A stretch of 64,000 bases of DNA from Pseudomonas sp. ML96 (GCF_000761545.1 NZ_JPMY01000003.1:186001-250000); one strand, 5' to 3'. Counted from the stretch's first letter, positions 8,831 through 21,072 are shown. Numbers and translations are program-made. Notes: generated from the sequence alone by a model not told the origin.

Positions 8831-9484
8831 TCAGCGTGTCAGCATGCCTTGGGCGGTTTTGACCAGCTTGGCATCGTCCTGCGGACGCACCGGCACCTGC
8901 AGGCCACGCTGCACCGCCGGGCGGGCGGCGAGTGTATCCATCCAGCGCTGCAGGTGCTCCAGCCCCTCCACCGACACGCCCGCCCAATCGTGGATACGCA
9001 CCCACGGATAGGTGGCTATATCGGCAATGCTGTAGTCGCCAGCCAGGTACTCGGCCTCGCCCAGGCGACTGTCGAGCACCTCGTACAGGCGGCGGGTCTC
9101 GTGCTGGTAGCGGTCGATGGCGCCCTGCAGCTTCTCCGGGAAATAGCGGAAGAACACGTTGGCCTGCCCCTGCATGGGCCCTACTCCGCCCATCTGAAAC
9201 ATCAGCCACTGGATGGCCAGAGAACGGCCCTTGGCGTCGCTCGGCAGCAGCTTGCCGGTCTTCTCCGCCAGGTAGATGAGGATGGCGCCGGACTCGAACA
9301 CGGCAAAACCGTCGTCGACGATGGCCGGAATCCGTCCGTTGGGGTTGATGCGCAGGAACTCGGGGGTCTTCTGCTCCTTCTTGTCGAAGGACAACGCATG
9401 CACCTGGTAAGGCAGGCCCAGCTCTTCGAGGGCGATGGAAATCTTGTGCCCGTTGGGCGTGGCGGCGGTGTACAGATCGATCAT
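8831..9484 (-). CDS. Glutathione S-transferase, Nu class (YfcG-like)
   Basis: 217 residues from ATG 9484 (GGAGA upstream). The N-terminal thioredoxin fold begins [21 protein letters not shown], with the TPNG motif that marks the YfcG/Nu class in place of a catalytic Cys/Ser/Tyr, and the glutathione-binding element [15 protein letters not shown]. The all-alpha C-terminal domain includes GGVGPMQGQ and [11 protein letters not shown]. By homology to E. coli YfcG it is a cytosolic disulfide-bond oxidoreductase using glutathione. The GST fold is certain; the reaction is inferred from close motif agreement. Confidence 0.88.
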   Translation of the reverse strand: MIDLYTAATPNGHKISIALEELGLPYQVHALSFDKKEQKTPEFLRINPNGRIPAIVDDGFAVFESGAILIYLAEKTGKLLPSDAKGRSLAIQWLMFQMGGVGPMQGQANVFFRYFPEKLQGAIDRYQHETRRLYEVLDSRLGEAEYLAGDYSIADIATYPWVRIHDWAGVSVEGLEHLQRWMDTLAARPAVQRGLQVPVRPQDDAKLVKTAQGMLTR

Positions 9485-9533
9485 GGCAATCTCCGATACG
9501 ACCTGCACAGCCTCGGCAGTTGCCGGGGCCGCG

Positions 9534-10397
9534 TCAAGCGCGGCGGAAGAATGGATTGAAACAGTCTGCAACCTGCTGTGCACCGGCCTCGTCGTTGAGA
9601 TGCAGGTGATGGCCGCCAGGCAGCACATGAGCCTCGAACGAGGTGCCGGCCACCAGCGCCTGCAGACGCGGCTCTACGTTCATCTGCCCGCCCTCGGCGA
9701 GGACCAGGCTGACCGGGCACTGCACGGCGTGGATGAACTGCTCGACATGGGCGAAGGTCAGGCGCATCACCGACGGCAGGGTCAGGCGGATATCGGTGCT
9801 CCAGGTGTAGCCACCCGGCACCGGTTCCAGGCCTCGCTGGGCCAGCAGCTCGGCGGCCTCGCGACTGACCGCGACCACGCCGCGCATGCGCGCCTCGACG
9901 GCCTTGTCCAGGTTCGGATAGACCGGCTTCTGCTTGTCGCGCACCGCCAGACGCGAACGCAGCGCTTCGCCCAGGCGCTTGGGCGCGCTATCGGCCTCGG
10001 CCGTATACGGCACCAGGCCGTCGATCAGCGCCAGGCGCTCGACCCGCTCCGGTAGCGCGGCCGCCAGCAGGGTCGAAATGATCGCGCCCATGGAATGGCC
10101 CAGCAGATTGAAACGCTCCCAGCCGAGCTGTTCGGCCACCAGCAGCACGTCTTCCAGGTACTCCCACATGCTGTAGCTGGAGTTGCTGGCGTAGTGCCCG
10201 GAGTGACCGTGGCCGGGGAAATCCAGGGCGACGATGCGCAGCCCTTCGAGCTTCGGCGCCAGGCGTGCGAAGGTCATGGCATTGTCCAGCCAGCCATGCA
10301 GGGCGATGACCGGAATGCCGTCCTCGGGGCCGAACAGATGCGCGGCCAACTCCACGTGCGGCAAGCTGAAGCGGGTCTCTTCCACCTTGATGCTCAT
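9534..10397 (-). CDS. Alpha/beta hydrolase
   Basis: 287 residues with the alpha/beta-hydrolase core: [10 protein letters not shown] (oxyanion region), nucleophile elbow GHSMG (about residue 100), and catalytic His near the C-terminus ([10 protein letters not shown]). There is no signal peptide, so it is cytosolic. Its ATG overlaps the stop of the next upstream hydrolase gene by four bases (ATGA), so the two are translated together. The substrate is unknown; the family includes esterases and haloalkane or epoxide hydrolases. Confidence 0.85.
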   Translation of the reverse strand: MSIKVEETRFSLPHVELAAHLFGPEDGIPVIALHGWLDNAMTFARLAPKLEGLRIVALDFPGHGHSGHYASNSSYSMWEYLEDVLLVAEQLGWERFNLLGHSMGAIISTLLAAALPERVERLALIDGLVPYTAEADSAPKRLGEALRSRLAVRDKQKPVYPNLDKAVEARMRGVVAVSREAAELLAQRGLEPVPGGYTWSTDIRLTLPSVMRLTFAHVEQFIHAVQCPVSLVLAEGGQMNVEPRLQALVAGTSFEAHVLPGGHHLHLNDEAGAQQVADCFNPFFRRA

Positions 10398-11200
10398 GCG
10401 GAGCGCTCCATGCCCTGCCCCTGCCAGCGGCCAAACAGCTCGCGCAGCAGGCGTGCGGTGTCCTGCGGGCGCTCCAGCGGGAACATGTGGCCGCCGGGCA
10501 GGCTCAGGTATTCGCCCTGGCGGATGCGGCTGACCTGGCGCGCATGGTGCGGCAGCACCACCTTGCTGTGTCGACCACGCACCACGGCCAACGGTACGGC
10601 GAGCTGCTGCGGGCGGCCCGGCACGGTGTGTGGCACGCTGCGGTAGATGTTGATCTCGGTGGCCGGGTCGAAGCGCAGACGCAGGCCCTGGCCCTCCTCG
10701 CGCAGGCCGTGACGCACGTAGGCGTCCAGGCAGTCGGGATCGAAACGGCGGAACAGGGTCTTGCCGGCGAAGTAGTCGCGGGCCTCGTTGAAGTTGCCGA
10801 AGGCCTCGCGGCGGCCGACGGTACGCCCGGCCGGGGTGATCTTGTCGATGAAGCCGAAGCGCTTAGCTGCGCGAATCACCAGGCGGTCGACGCCGGTCAG
10901 CAGCGGCGAATCGAGCATCACCACGCCACGGTACAGCTCAGGTCGGCGCAGCGCGGCGTGGTAGTGCAGCACGCCACCGAGGGAGTGGCCGACGCCCCAT
11001 ACCGGCTCGACGCCCTGCTCCAGGTGCAGGATCAGCTCGTCCACCAGGTTGTTCCAGTTGTCGTCCACTGGGAAGCGCGGGTCGTGGCCATGCTGCTCCA
11101 GGTGCTGCACCTGGTAGTCGGGCGACAAGGCGGAGAACAGCTTGCCGTAGGTGGCCGAGGGAAAACCGTTGGCGTGGGCGAAGAAGATGGTTTGCGACAT
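10394..11200 (-). CDS. Alpha/beta hydrolase
   Basis: 268 residues from ATG 11200 (MSQTIFFAHANGFPS). An in-frame GTG at 11242 would add 14 residues; neither start has a good Shine-Dalgarno. Hydrolase features are HANGFPSATY, nucleophile elbow GHSLGG (about residue 84) and a C-terminal LPGGHMFPLERP with the catalytic His. The protein is distinct from its downstream partner, with which it overlaps by four bases, so this looks like an old tandem pair with separate substrates. The substrate is unknown. Confidence 0.83.
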   Translation of the reverse strand: MSQTIFFAHANGFPSATYGKLFSALSPDYQVQHLEQHGHDPRFPVDDNWNNLVDELILHLEQGVEPVWGVGHSLGGVLHYHAALRRPELYRGVVMLDSPLLTGVDRLVIRAAKRFGFIDKITPAGRTVGRREAFGNFNEARDYFAGKTLFRRFDPDCLDAYVRHGLREEGQGLRLRFDPATEINIYRSVPHTVPGRPQQLAVPLAVVRGRHSKVVLPHHARQVSRIRQGEYLSLPGGHMFPLERPQDTARLLRELFGRWQGQGMERSA

Positions 11201-11358
11201 GGCGGACAGACTGCGGAGGAATTCCCGGAGATTGTCCGGCACGCCCGGAGGGACGGCAATCGGCAGAAGATGCCAGATGCGCCAAAAGGCAGGTGCAGCG
11301 CGCCAAAAGGCGCATTGCAGAGAGTCCGGAGCCGCATTGCGCGGCCCCGGATCATCGG

Positions 11359-12672
11359 TCAGGCGGCCTGAGTGGCCGGCTCACCACGCAGGCGATCGAA
11401 GATCAGCGCCGCGATCAGGGTCAACACCGACGGCACCAGCCAGCCCAGACCCTGCTCGGTCAGCGGCAGGTGCTTGAGCAGCATCGGCAGATGGGTACCG
11501 AAGCCGGCCGCATGCACCGCGTCGACCAGGCCGAACAGCAGCGCTACCAGCATCACCGGTGCCACCACGCGGCCCGGCGAGTTCCACAGGTTCCAGCAGA
11601 AGCTCAGCGCCACCAGCACGATGCACGGCGGGTAGATGGCGGTCAGCACCGGCACCGAGACCTGGATCAGGGTCGACAGACCGAGGTTGGACACCAGCAG
11701 CGAGAAGCCGGCCAGCATCACCACCAGGGTGCGGTAGGACAGCGGCAGCAAGCGGCTGAAGTACTCGGCACAGGCGCAGGTCAGGCCCACGGCGGTGACC
11801 AGGCAGGCCAGCGAGATCAGCGCAGCGAGGAAGGTGCTACCGAGATCGCCAAAGGTGTGTTGCACATAGGCGTGCAGCACCGCAGCGCCATTGGTGGCGT
11901 CGCCGGCGATGGCATGGCTGCCGGCGCCCAGGCGGAACAGGCTGATGTAGACCAGCGCCAGGCCCAGGCCGGCGATCAGGCCGGCAATGATCGCGTAGCG
12001 GGTGATCAGCCGCGGCGACTCGACACCGCGCGAGCGGATGGCGTTGACGATGACGATGCCGAACACCAGCGCGCCGAGGGTATCCATGGTCAGGTAGCCA
12101 TTGATGAAGCCCTGGGAGAACGGCGCGGCCTGGTAGGCCGGGGTCGCCTCACCGATTTCACCCAGCGGCAGCATGAACGCGGCGACGCCGAGAATCGCCA
12201 GAGCGATGATCTTCAACGGCGCCAGTACGCGGCCGACGCTGTCCAGCAAGCGCCCCGGGTAGAGCGATACGGCCAGCACCACGACGAAGTACACCAGGCT
12301 GTAGAGGAACAGCGGCAGCGGCGTATTGCCGGTCAGCGGCGCCAGGCCAACTTCGAAGGACACGGTGGCGGTACGCGGGGTGGCGAACAGCGGGCCCACG
12401 GCGAGGTAGCAGACGGCAGCCAGGATGGTGCCCGCGGTCTTGCCGATCGGGCTACTCAGGCTGTCCATGGCACCGCCGACTTTGGCCAGGGCGATCACGG
12501 TAACCACCGGCAGGCCGACTGCGGTGATCAGGAAGCCCAGCGCGGCGAGCCACACGCTCGGACCGGCCTGCAGGCCGACGATGGGCGGGAAGATGATGTT
12601 GCCGGCCCCGACGAACAGGGCAAATGTCATGAAACCCAGAGCCAACAGGTCCGGGCCTTTCAAGCGAGTCAT
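11359..12672 (-). CDS. brnQ: Branched-chain amino acid:cation symporter (LIVCS family)
   Basis: 437 residues, the same length I recall for P. aeruginosa BraB/BraZ, with the family N-terminus [27 protein letters not shown] and about twelve hydrophobic segments. It imports leucine, isoleucine and valine with Na+ or H+ across the inner membrane. ATG 12672 fits the family start; a GTG at 12687 is possible. Instead of a purine-rich ribosome site, the bases just before the ATG are CTTCCTCCT. In P. aeruginosa braB also follows sucD, so the position is conserved. Confidence 0.93.
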   Translation of the reverse strand: MTRLKGPDLLALGFMTFALFVGAGNIIFPPIVGLQAGPSVWLAALGFLITAVGLPVVTVIALAKVGGAMDSLSSPIGKTAGTILAAVCYLAVGPLFATPRTATVSFEVGLAPLTGNTPLPLFLYSLVYFVVVLAVSLYPGRLLDSVGRVLAPLKIIALAILGVAAFMLPLGEIGEATPAYQAAPFSQGFINGYLTMDTLGALVFGIVIVNAIRSRGVESPRLITRYAIIAGLIAGLGLALVYISLFRLGAGSHAIAGDATNGAAVLHAYVQHTFGDLGSTFLAALISLACLVTAVGLTCACAEYFSRLLPLSYRTLVVMLAGFSLLVSNLGLSTLIQVSVPVLTAIYPPCIVLVALSFCWNLWNSPGRVVAPVMLVALLFGLVDAVHAAGFGTHLPMLLKHLPLTEQGLGWLVPSVLTLIAALIFDRLRGEPATQAA

Positions 12673-12960
12673 AGGAGGAAGTACCACTGGCAGTAGAAGG
12701 AAAGCAGAGGGTTCCCTTGGGTTAGGAATCGGCTTTCTGCCCGGTCCGGGCCGATCGCCAAAGGCTCCTGCTGCGCGCCCTTGTGAGGTGCGAGCGGGAA
12801 AATAGTTGCAAGCCTAACGAATTTTATCGCAGGCCGCGGCTGACAGCGGTCGGGCTGTCGAGCAGCGATAACAATCTGTCGCCTGGCGGCAATTTCCTGG
12901 CCGCCCGGACAGCAATGAAAAAGGCCACCCGCAGGTGGCCTCTTTCAGATCAAGTCAGCC
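12673..12960. other. Intergenic region between brnQ and sucD
   Basis: It holds the brnQ upstream region and the sucCD terminator. I see no convincing open frame. There is no clear sigma70 promoter for brnQ: TAAAAT and TTGCAA words are present but not correctly spaced to each other. Confidence 0.5.
12917..12945 (-). terminator. Rho-independent terminator of the TCA gene cluster
   Basis: Read on the minus strand: GGCCACC, four-base loop, GGTGGCC (12940-12923), then TTTTTCAT. It lies about 16 bases after the sucD stop and would end the long sdh-suc transcript. Confidence 0.85.
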
Positions 12961-13848
12961 TTAGGCTTTCTTGACTTCCCAGCCGGTCAGCTCGGCCAGG
13001 GCCTTGCCGATGTCAGCCAGGGAACGCACGGTTTTCACACCAGCGTCCTGCAGGGCAGCGAACTTCTCGTCCGCAGTACCTTTACCACCGGAGATGATGG
13101 CGCCAGCGTGGCCCATGCGCTTGCCGGGCGGAGCGGTCACACCAGCGATGTAGGAAACTACAGGCTTGGTGACGTTGGCCTTGATGTAAGCAGCAGCTTC
13201 TTCTTCAGCGGAACCGCCGATCTCACCGATCATGACGATCGCTTCGGTCTTCGGATCTTCCTGGAACAGCTTCAGGATATCGATGAAGTTGGAGCCCGGG
13301 ATCGGGTCACCACCGATGCCCACGCAGGTGGACTGGCCGAAGCCGGCGTCGGTGGTCTGCTTCACGGCTTCATAGGTCAGGGTGCCGGAACGCGACACGA
13401 TGCCTACTTTGCCCGGCAGGTGGATGTGACCCGGCATGATGCCGATCTTGCACTCGCCGGGAGTGATCACGCCCGGGCAGTTCGGGCCGATCAGGCGTAC
13501 GCCCAGCTCGTCACACTTGACCTTGGCGTCCAGCATGTCGAGGGTCGGGATGCCTTCGGTGATGCACACGATCAGCTTGATGCCGCCGTTGGCCGCTTCC
13601 AGGATCGAGTCCTTGCAGAACGGAGCCGGAACGTAGATCACCGAAGCGTCGGCGCCAGTGGCTTCAACGGCTTCCTTGACGGTGTTGAACACCGGCAGGC
13701 CCAGGTGGGTGGTGCCGCCTTTGCCCGGGGTCACGCCACCAACCATCTTGGTGCCGTAGGCGATGGCTTGTTCAGAGTGGAAAGTACCCTGCGAGCCGGT
13801 GAAGCCCTGGCAGATGACTTTGGTGTCTTTATTGATCAGGACGCTCAT
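12961..13848 (-). CDS. sucD: Succinyl-CoA synthetase alpha subunit
   Basis: 295 residues. CoA-binding domain at the N-terminus ([20 protein letters not shown], then GVTPGKGG), and the phosphohistidine segment [17 protein letters not shown] near residue 246, which carries the active-site His. With SucC it makes ATP or GTP from succinyl-CoA in the TCA cycle. Start and sucC stop overlap by one base (TAATG), so the two subunits are coupled at translation. It is the last gene of the cluster, followed by a terminator. Confidence 0.98.
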   Translation of the reverse strand: MSVLINKDTKVICQGFTGSQGTFHSEQAIAYGTKMVGGVTPGKGGTTHLGLPVFNTVKEAVEATGADASVIYVPAPFCKDSILEAANGGIKLIVCITEGIPTLDMLDAKVKCDELGVRLIGPNCPGVITPGECKIGIMPGHIHLPGKVGIVSRSGTLTYEAVKQTTDAGFGQSTCVGIGGDPIPGSNFIDILKLFQEDPKTEAIVMIGEIGGSAEEEAAAYIKANVTKPVVSYIAGVTAPPGKRMGHAGAIISGGKGTADEKFAALQDAGVKTVRSLADIGKALAELTGWEVKKA

Positions 13849-15014
13849 TACTTGCCCTCCGCGGCTTTGACGACCTGCTGGGCAGCGTCGGTGAGGCTGG
13901 TAGCCGCGATGATGTTCAGACCGCTGTCGGCCAGGACCTTGGCGCCCAGCTCGGCATTGTTACCTTCCAGACGAACCACGACCGGGATCTTCACGCCGAC
14001 TTCTTTCACGGCGCCGATGATGCCTTCGGCGATCATGTCGCAGCGCACGATGCCGCCGAAGATGTTCACCAGTACGGCAGCGACGTTGCTGTCGGACAGG
14101 ATGATCTTGAAGGCCTCGGTCACGCGCTCTTTGGTAGCGCCGCCGCCGACGTCGAGGAAGTTGGCCGGCTTGCCGCCGTGCAGGTTGACGATGTCCATGG
14201 TGCCCATGGCCAGGCCAGCACCGTTGACCATGCAACCGATGTTGCCTTCCAGCGCGACGTAGTTCAGTTCCCACTTCTGCGCATGGGCTTCACGAGCGTC
14301 GTCCTGGGACGGGTCGTGCATGGCGCGCAGCTTGGGCTGACGGTACATGGCGTTGGCGTCGATGTTGATCTTGGCGTCCAGGCAATGCAGGTTGCCGTCT
14401 TTCTTGATCACCAGCGGGTTCACTTCCAGCAGAGCCAGGTCGTAGTCCTGGAACAGCTTGGCCAGGCCAACGAAGATGTGGGTGAACTGCTTGATCTGGT
14501 CGCCTTGCAGGCCCAGCTGGAAAGCCAGCTCGCGGCCCTGGTACGGCTGAGCGCCGACCAGCGGGTCGATGGTGGCCTTGAGGATCTTCTCGGGAGTCTC
14601 GTGAGCGACTTTCTCGATGTCCACGCCACCTTCGGTGGAGGCCATGAACACGATACGGCGGCTGGAACGGTCGACAACGGCGCCGAGGTAAAGCTCCTTG
14701 TCGATGTCGGTGCAGGACTCAACCAGGATCTTGCTGACCGGCTGACCGTTGGCGTCTGTCTGGTAGGTCACCAGACGCTTGCCCAGCCAGTTGGCGGCGA
14801 ACGCCTTGGCGTCTTCCTTGTTCTTGACCAGCTTGACGCCGCCCGCTTTACCGCGGCCACCGGCGTGCACCTGGGCTTTGACAACCCACTCGCTGCCACC
14901 GATCTTTTCGCAGGCCGCAGCCGCTTCTTCCGGGGTGTCAACAGCGTAGCCAGTGGAAACCGGCAGGCCGTATTCAGCGAACAGCTGCTTACCCTGATAC
15001 TCGTGAAGATTCAT
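13848..15014 (-). CDS. sucC: ADP-forming succinyl-CoA synthetase beta subunit
   Basis: 388 residues, the standard SucC length. ATP-grasp fold starting [20 protein letters not shown], with [17 protein letters not shown] in the nucleotide-binding part, LEVNPLVI with metal ligands, and the C-terminal ligase domain [17 protein letters not shown], which contacts SucD. It supplies nucleotide binding and specificity for the synthetase. It lies 182 bases downstream of lpdG, a gap that contains a short GC-rich hairpin, and overlaps sucD by one base. Confidence 0.98.
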   Translation of the reverse strand: MNLHEYQGKQLFAEYGLPVSTGYAVDTPEEAAAACEKIGGSEWVVKAQVHAGGRGKAGGVKLVKNKEDAKAFAANWLGKRLVTYQTDANGQPVSKILVESCTDIDKELYLGAVVDRSSRRIVFMASTEGGVDIEKVAHETPEKILKATIDPLVGAQPYQGRELAFQLGLQGDQIKQFTHIFVGLAKLFQDYDLALLEVNPLVIKKDGNLHCLDAKINIDANAMYRQPKLRAMHDPSQDDAREAHAQKWELNYVALEGNIGCMVNGAGLAMGTMDIVNLHGGKPANFLDVGGGATKERVTEAFKIILSDSNVAAVLVNIFGGIVRCDMIAEGIIGAVKEVGVKIPVVVRLEGNNAELGAKVLADSGLNIIAATSLTDAAQQVVKAAEGK

Positions 15015-15169
15015 GCTTATCTACCGTTCTTCGTTTAGGTATTGCGCATTTCGGCGCTGCGCTCGAGGCGCCGCGCCACCTGTGACTGCACTGGTTAGCA
15101 GTCCGACGGGCATTCCTGCGACTGGTCCTTGCGAACCGTCACGGGCCGCCCGCCGTGGTTTTTCTGGTT

Positions 15170-15189
15170 AGGCGCCCCACGAGGCGCCT
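15170..15189 (-). repeat. Intercistronic hairpin between lpdG and sucC
   Basis: Inverted repeat AGGCGCC (15170-15176) and GGCGCCT (15183-15189) with a six-base loop, eight bases beyond the lpdG stop. There is no T-tract on the minus strand, so it is more likely an mRNA-stability or processing element than a full terminator. The function is inferred. Confidence 0.4.
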
Positions 15190-15196
15190 GCACGCA

Positions 15197-16636
<1,440 letters not shown>

Positions 16637-16702
16637 TCATTCCTTCTCGAATAAAACCGGGTGGCTCCTTGTGGGAACCACCGCGTTGCACAGCAGCGGA
16701 AA

Positions 16703-17923
16703 TCAGATATCCAGCAGCAGGCGAGCCGGGTCTTCCAGCAGGTTCTTGATGGTCACCAGGAAGCTCACGGCTTCCTTGCCATCGATCAGGCGGTGATCGT
16801 AGGACAGCGCCAGGTACATCATCGGGCGGATCACGACCTGGCCATTGATGGCCACCGGACGCTGGATGATGTTGTGCATGCCCAGGATGGCAGCTTGCGG
16901 CGGGTTGACGATCGGAGTCGACATCATCGAACCGAAGGTACCACCATTGGTGATGGTGAAGGTGCCGCCGGTCATTTCTTCGATCGACAGCTTGCCGTCA
17001 CGGGCCTTCTTGCCGAAGGTGGCGATGCCGTTCTCGACTTCGGCCAGGCTCATCAGCTCGGCGTTGCGCAGTACCGGAACCACCAGGCCGCGGTCGCTGG
17101 AAACGGCGACGCCGATGTCCTGGTAGCCGTGGTAGACGATGTCGTTGCCATCGATCGAGGCGTTGACGGCCGGGAAGCGCTTCAGCGCCTCGACGGCGGC
17201 CTTGACGAAGAAGGACATGAAGCCCAGGCGCACGCCGTTGTGGGTCTTCTCGAACAGGTCCTTGTACTTCGAACGCAGCGCCATGACTTCATGCATGTCG
17301 ACTTCGTTGAAGGTGGTCAGCATGGCCATGGTGGACTGGGCTTCGACCAGACGCTCGGCAACCTTGGCGCGCAGGCGGGTCATCGGTACGCGCTTCTCGA
17401 CGCGGTCACCAGCAGCGAACACCGGAGCCTCAGCAGCCGGAGCGGCCGGCTTGGCAGCAGCGGCCGGAGCGGACTTCTTGGCGGCGACGGCAGCGACGGC
17501 GTCTTCCTTGGTCACGCGACCACCTTTGCCGGTACCGACGATGGAGTTCGGGTCGATACCGCCCTCTTCGGCGATCTTGCGTGCAGCAGGCGACAGGATG
17601 GCGTCGTCATCGCTGGCGGCAGCCGGAGCGGCAGCAGCGGCCGGGGCGGCGGCAGGAGCAGCAGCCGGGGCGGCAACGGCAGCGCCGGCGTCACCCAGTT
17701 TGCCCAGCAGCTCGCCGGAGAGGACGGTGTCACCCTCGTTCTTGACGATTTCGGCGAGTACGCCGTCGGCTTCGGCGAGGACTTCCATCACCACCTTGTC
17801 GGTTTCGATGTCGACGATCAGCTCATCGCGCTTGACCGCATCGCCCGGCTTCTTGTGCCAGGTGGCCACGGTGCCGTCGGCAACCGATTCCGGGAAGGTT
17901 GGGGCTTTGATCTCGATAGCCAT
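16703..17923 (-). CDS. sucB: Dihydrolipoyllysine succinyltransferase (E2 of 2-oxoglutarate dehydrogenase)
   Basis: 406 residues. A single N-terminal lipoyl domain with the lipoylated Lys in [11 protein letters not shown] (about residue 43), an Ala/Pro-rich flexible linker (about 80-105), the peripheral subunit-binding domain ([20 protein letters not shown]), a second linker, and the catalytic acyltransferase domain ending in [13 protein letters not shown] with the active-site His. It forms the core of the complex with SucA and LpdG. AAGGA precedes the ATG by about ten bases. Confidence 0.98.
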   Translation of the reverse strand: MAIEIKAPTFPESVADGTVATWHKKPGDAVKRDELIVDIETDKVVMEVLAEADGVLAEIVKNEGDTVLSGELLGKLGDAGAAVAAPAAAPAAAPAAAAAPAAASDDDAILSPAARKIAEEGGIDPNSIVGTGKGGRVTKEDAVAAVAAKKSAPAAAAKPAAPAAEAPVFAAGDRVEKRVPMTRLRAKVAERLVEAQSTMAMLTTFNEVDMHEVMALRSKYKDLFEKTHNGVRLGFMSFFVKAAVEALKRFPAVNASIDGNDIVYHGYQDIGVAVSSDRGLVVPVLRNAELMSLAEVENGIATFGKKARDGKLSIEEMTGGTFTITNGGTFGSMMSTPIVNPPQAAILGMHNIIQRPVAINGQVVIRPMMYLALSYDHRLIDGKEAVSFLVTIKNLLEDPARLLLDI

Positions 17924-17957
17924 TGTGTGTGTTTCCTTAAATTCGGTTTCTTCTTAG

Positions 17958-17981
17958 AGGCGGCGACCCGTGCCGCCGCCT
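17958..17981 (-). repeat. Intercistronic hairpin between sucA and sucB
   Basis: Perfect eight-base inverted repeat AGGCGGCG (17958-17965) and CGCCGCCT (17974-17981) in the 73-base gap between the sucA stop and the sucB start. There is no T-tract. It could adjust the ratio of SucA to SucB by protecting or cleaving mRNA; this is inference. Confidence 0.4.
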
Positions 17982-17996
17982 CCGTGCGCGAAGGCG

Positions 17997-20828
17997 TTAA
18001 ACAGTAAAGGCGTCGTTCAGCAGTTTTTCCTGCTGTTCGGCGTGCATCGAGGCGTAACCACAGGCCGGAGCGGCCGAAGCATCACGACCGGCGTACTGAA
18101 GGAACAGCTCCTTCTTGTGCGCGGAAGCGACACGACGCATGTGGTGCTGGCTGCAGTACCAGGCGCCCTGGTTCATCGGCTCTTCCTGACACCAGACGAT
18201 GTGCTTGAGGTTCTTGTACGGAGCCAGAGCCTCGGTCAGATCATCTTCCGGGAACGGATAGAGCTGCTCGATACGCACGATGGCGATGTCCTCGCGACCT
18301 TCCGCACGGCGCTTGGCCAGCAGGTCGTAGTACACCTTGCCGCTGCACAGTACGACGCGCTCGACCTTCTTCGGATCGACCGGATCGATCTCGGGAATGA
18401 CGGTCTGGAACGAGCCTTCGGCCAGCTCTTCCAGAGTCGAGATGGCCAGCGGATGGCGCAGCAGCGACTTCGGCGTCAGCACGACCAGCGGCTTGCGCAG
18501 CGGACGGATCACCTGGCGACGCAGCATGTGGTAGACCTGCGCCGGGGTGGTCGGTACGCAGACCTGCATGTTGTGCTCGGCGCACAGCTGCAGGTAACGT
18601 TCCAGACGCGCGGAGCTGTGCTCCGGCCCCTGACCTTCATAGCCGTGCGGCAGCAGCATGGTCAGGCCGCAGAGACGGCCCCACTTGTGCTCGCCACTGG
18701 AGATGAACTGGTCGAACACCACTTGGGCGCCGTTGGCGAAGTCGCCGAACTGGGCTTCCCAGATCACCAGCGCGTTCGGCATGGTGGTGGAGTAGCCGTA
18801 TTCGAACGCCAGCACCGCTTCTTCCGAGAGGAAGGAGTCGTACAGCTGGAAGCGCGGCTGACCTTCGTACAGGTTCTGCAGCGGCAGGTAGGTGGTCGCG
18901 TCCTTCTGGTTGTGCAGCGCCGCATGGCGGTGCGAGAAGGTGCCGCGGCCAACGTCCTGACCGGTCATGCGCACCGGGTGGCCTTCGAACAGCAGGGTCG
19001 CGTACGCCAGGTTCTCGGCGTAGCCCCAGTTGATCGGCATGGCGCCGGCAGTCATCTTGGCGCGGTCTTCCAGTACCTTGGAGACCTGACGCTGGAGCAC
19101 GAAGCCTTCCGGGATTTCCAGCAGCTTACCGGCCAGATCCTGCAGGGTCTTCAGCTCGAAGCGGGTGTCGTGACGCGCGGTCCAGGCGTGGCCCAGATAG
19201 GGTTTCCAGTCGACGAACAGCTCTTTGTTCGGCTCCTTGACCAGGCTCTTGACCACGTGCTGACCGTTGTCCAGCGCGCTGCGGTATTCCTCGATGCGTG
19301 CCTTGACCGCGTCTTCGGCAACACGGCCGGACTGCACCAGGCTCTCGGCATACAGCTCACGGGTGGTGCGCTGCTTGGCGATCTGCTGGTACATCAGCGG
19401 CTGGGTGCCGCTCGGCTCGTCAGCCTCGTTGTGGCCACGACGGCGGTAGCAGACCAGATCGATGACCACGTCACGCTTGAACTGCATGCGGTAGTCGACG
19501 GCCAGCTGGGTGACGAACAGCACCGCTTCCGGATCGTCGCCGTTCACGTGCAGGATCGGCGCCTGGATCATCTTCGCCACGTCGGTAGCGTACTCGGTGG
19601 AGCGCGAGTCGTCGGCGCGGCTGGTGGTGAAGCCAACCTGGTTGTTGATCACCAGGTGGATGGTGCCACCGGTCTTGTAGGCGCGGGTCTGCGACATCTG
19701 GAAGGTTTCCATGACCACGCCCTGACCGGCGAACGCCGCATCACCGTGGATGGAAATCGGCAGCACCTTGTCGCCGGTCGCGTCTTGACGACGGTCCTGG
19801 CGAGCGCGCACCGAACCTTCGACCACCGGAGAGACGATCTCCAGGTGCGAAGGGTTAAAGGCCAGCGCCAGGTGGACTTCGCCGCCCGAGGTCATGACGT
19901 TGGAGGAGAAACCCTGGTGGTACTTCACGTCGCCGGAGGACAGGCCTTCGACCTGCTTGCCTTCGAACTCGTCGAACAGATCACGCGGGTTCTTGCCGAA
20001 GGTGTTGACCAGTACGTTCAGACGGCCGCGGTGGGCCATGCCGATGACGATTTCCTGGGTGCCGTAGGAGCCGGAGCGCTGGATTATCTCGTCCAGCAGC
20101 GGGATCAGGCTCTCGCCGCCTTCCAGGCCGAAACGCTTGGTGCCCGGGTACTTAGTGCCCAGGTACTTTTCCAGGCCTTCGGCCGCGGTCAGGCGCTCGA
20201 GCAGGTGGCCCTGCACCTCAGCGGAGTAAGCCGGACGGCCGCGCACGCTTTCCAGACGCTGCTGGAACCACTTGCGTTGCTCGGAATCGACGATGTGGGT
20301 GAACTCGGCACCGATGGTGCGACAATATGTCTGCTGCAGCGCCTCGTGGATTTCCCGTAGAGTCGCCTCCTCCTTGCCGATGTAAAGCTCACCGGTACGG
20401 AAGGTGGTATCGAGATCGGCGTTGGTCAGGCCATAGTGGTTGACCGCCAGATCGGCCGGTACAACACGCTGCCACAGACCCAGCGGGTCGAGCGTCGAAG
20501 CCTGGTGGCCACGCATGCGGTATGCCTGGATCAGGCGCAGAACTTCCACCTGCTTCTTCTCGTGCTCGCTGCTGACGCTCCCGGCGGAAACCGGTTGAGC
20601 GCGGCGCTGGTTCTTCGCCAGCAGCACGAAATGATCGCGGACAGTGGAGTGCGAAACGTCGGTCGCGGGATTCCCGTCGGCCGGCAGCTTCTGGAAGTAG
20701 GTGCGCCACTCTTCTGGCACAGCGTTGGGATCGTGCAGGTAGAGCTCATAGAGCTCTTCCACGTAGGCCGCGTTACCACCTGATAGGTGGGCGCTATCCC
20801 ACATGCGCTGCATCACGCTTTCTTGCAT
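17997..20828 (-). CDS. sucA: 2-oxoglutarate dehydrogenase E1 component
   Basis: 943 residues, full length. N-terminal docking segment (MWDSAHLSGGNAAYVEELYE), thiamine-diphosphate binding region including GMAHRGRLNVLVNTFGK and the GDAAFAGQG stretch, and the transketolase-type C-terminal half (FSHRHAALHNQ, MLLPHGYEGQGPEHSSARLER). It decarboxylates 2-oxoglutarate and transfers succinyl to SucB. ATG 20828 has GAGGG upstream. It is first of the suc part of the cluster; 244 bases with a hairpin separate it from sdhB. Confidence 0.98.
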   Translation of the reverse strand: MQESVMQRMWDSAHLSGGNAAYVEELYELYLHDPNAVPEEWRTYFQKLPADGNPATDVSHSTVRDHFVLLAKNQRRAQPVSAGSVSSEHEKKQVEVLRLIQAYRMRGHQASTLDPLGLWQRVVPADLAVNHYGLTNADLDTTFRTGELYIGKEEATLREIHEALQQTYCRTIGAEFTHIVDSEQRKWFQQRLESVRGRPAYSAEVQGHLLERLTAAEGLEKYLGTKYPGTKRFGLEGGESLIPLLDEIIQRSGSYGTQEIVIGMAHRGRLNVLVNTFGKNPRDLFDEFEGKQVEGLSSGDVKYHQGFSSNVMTSGGEVHLALAFNPSHLEIVSPVVEGSVRARQDRRQDATGDKVLPISIHGDAAFAGQGVVMETFQMSQTRAYKTGGTIHLVINNQVGFTTSRADDSRSTEYATDVAKMIQAPILHVNGDDPEAVLFVTQLAVDYRMQFKRDVVIDLVCYRRRGHNEADEPSGTQPLMYQQIAKQRTTRELYAESLVQSGRVAEDAVKARIEEYRSALDNGQHVVKSLVKEPNKELFVDWKPYLGHAWTARHDTRFELKTLQDLAGKLLEIPEGFVLQRQVSKVLEDRAKMTAGAMPINWGYAENLAYATLLFEGHPVRMTGQDVGRGTFSHRHAALHNQKDATTYLPLQNLYEGQPRFQLYDSFLSEEAVLAFEYGYSTTMPNALVIWEAQFGDFANGAQVVFDQFISSGEHKWGRLCGLTMLLPHGYEGQGPEHSSARLERYLQLCAEHNMQVCVPTTPAQVYHMLRRQVIRPLRKPLVVLTPKSLLRHPLAISTLEELAEGSFQTVIPEIDPVDPKKVERVVLCSGKVYYDLLAKRRAEGREDIAIVRIEQLYPFPEDDLTEALAPYKNLKHIVWCQEEPMNQGAWYCSQHHMRRVASAHKKELFLQYAGRDASAAPACGYASMHAEQQEKLLNDAFTV

Positions 20829-21023
20829 GCTTGGTCACCCTCGGTAAGGGGACACCACCGGCGTGGAAGCCGTATCTTGGCCATTCGAAGTCCTGAAGCA
20901 GCGACCTGATAAGCCACTACGGATCCCGCAGATAGTCCGGGTACCAGCCCGGATGCCCCTGCTGGTCGTCATTTTCTTTCAAAATAAGAACCCTGGCTTT
21001 GTGAGCTGGGGCTCTGGCTTTAC

Positions 21024-21051
21024 TGCACCGGCGAATCACTCCGCCGGTGCA
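21024..21051 (-). repeat. Ten-base perfect inverted repeat between sdhB and sucA
   Basis: TGCACCGGCG (21024-21033) and CGCCGGTGCA (21042-21051) with an eight-base loop, about 20 bases after the sdhB stop. On the minus strand it is followed by GTAAAGCC, not by T residues, so a simple intrinsic terminator is unlikely. It may be a processing or attenuation structure dividing sdh from suc transcripts. Confidence 0.5.
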
Positions 21052-21072
21052 GGTGTAACGTGAAGCTGTGTA

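Noticed and set aside
15015..15196. Small RNA or short gene between lpdG and sucC
   Set aside because: No promoter-like pair, no coding frame and no T-tract terminator; only the short hairpin recorded as a feature.
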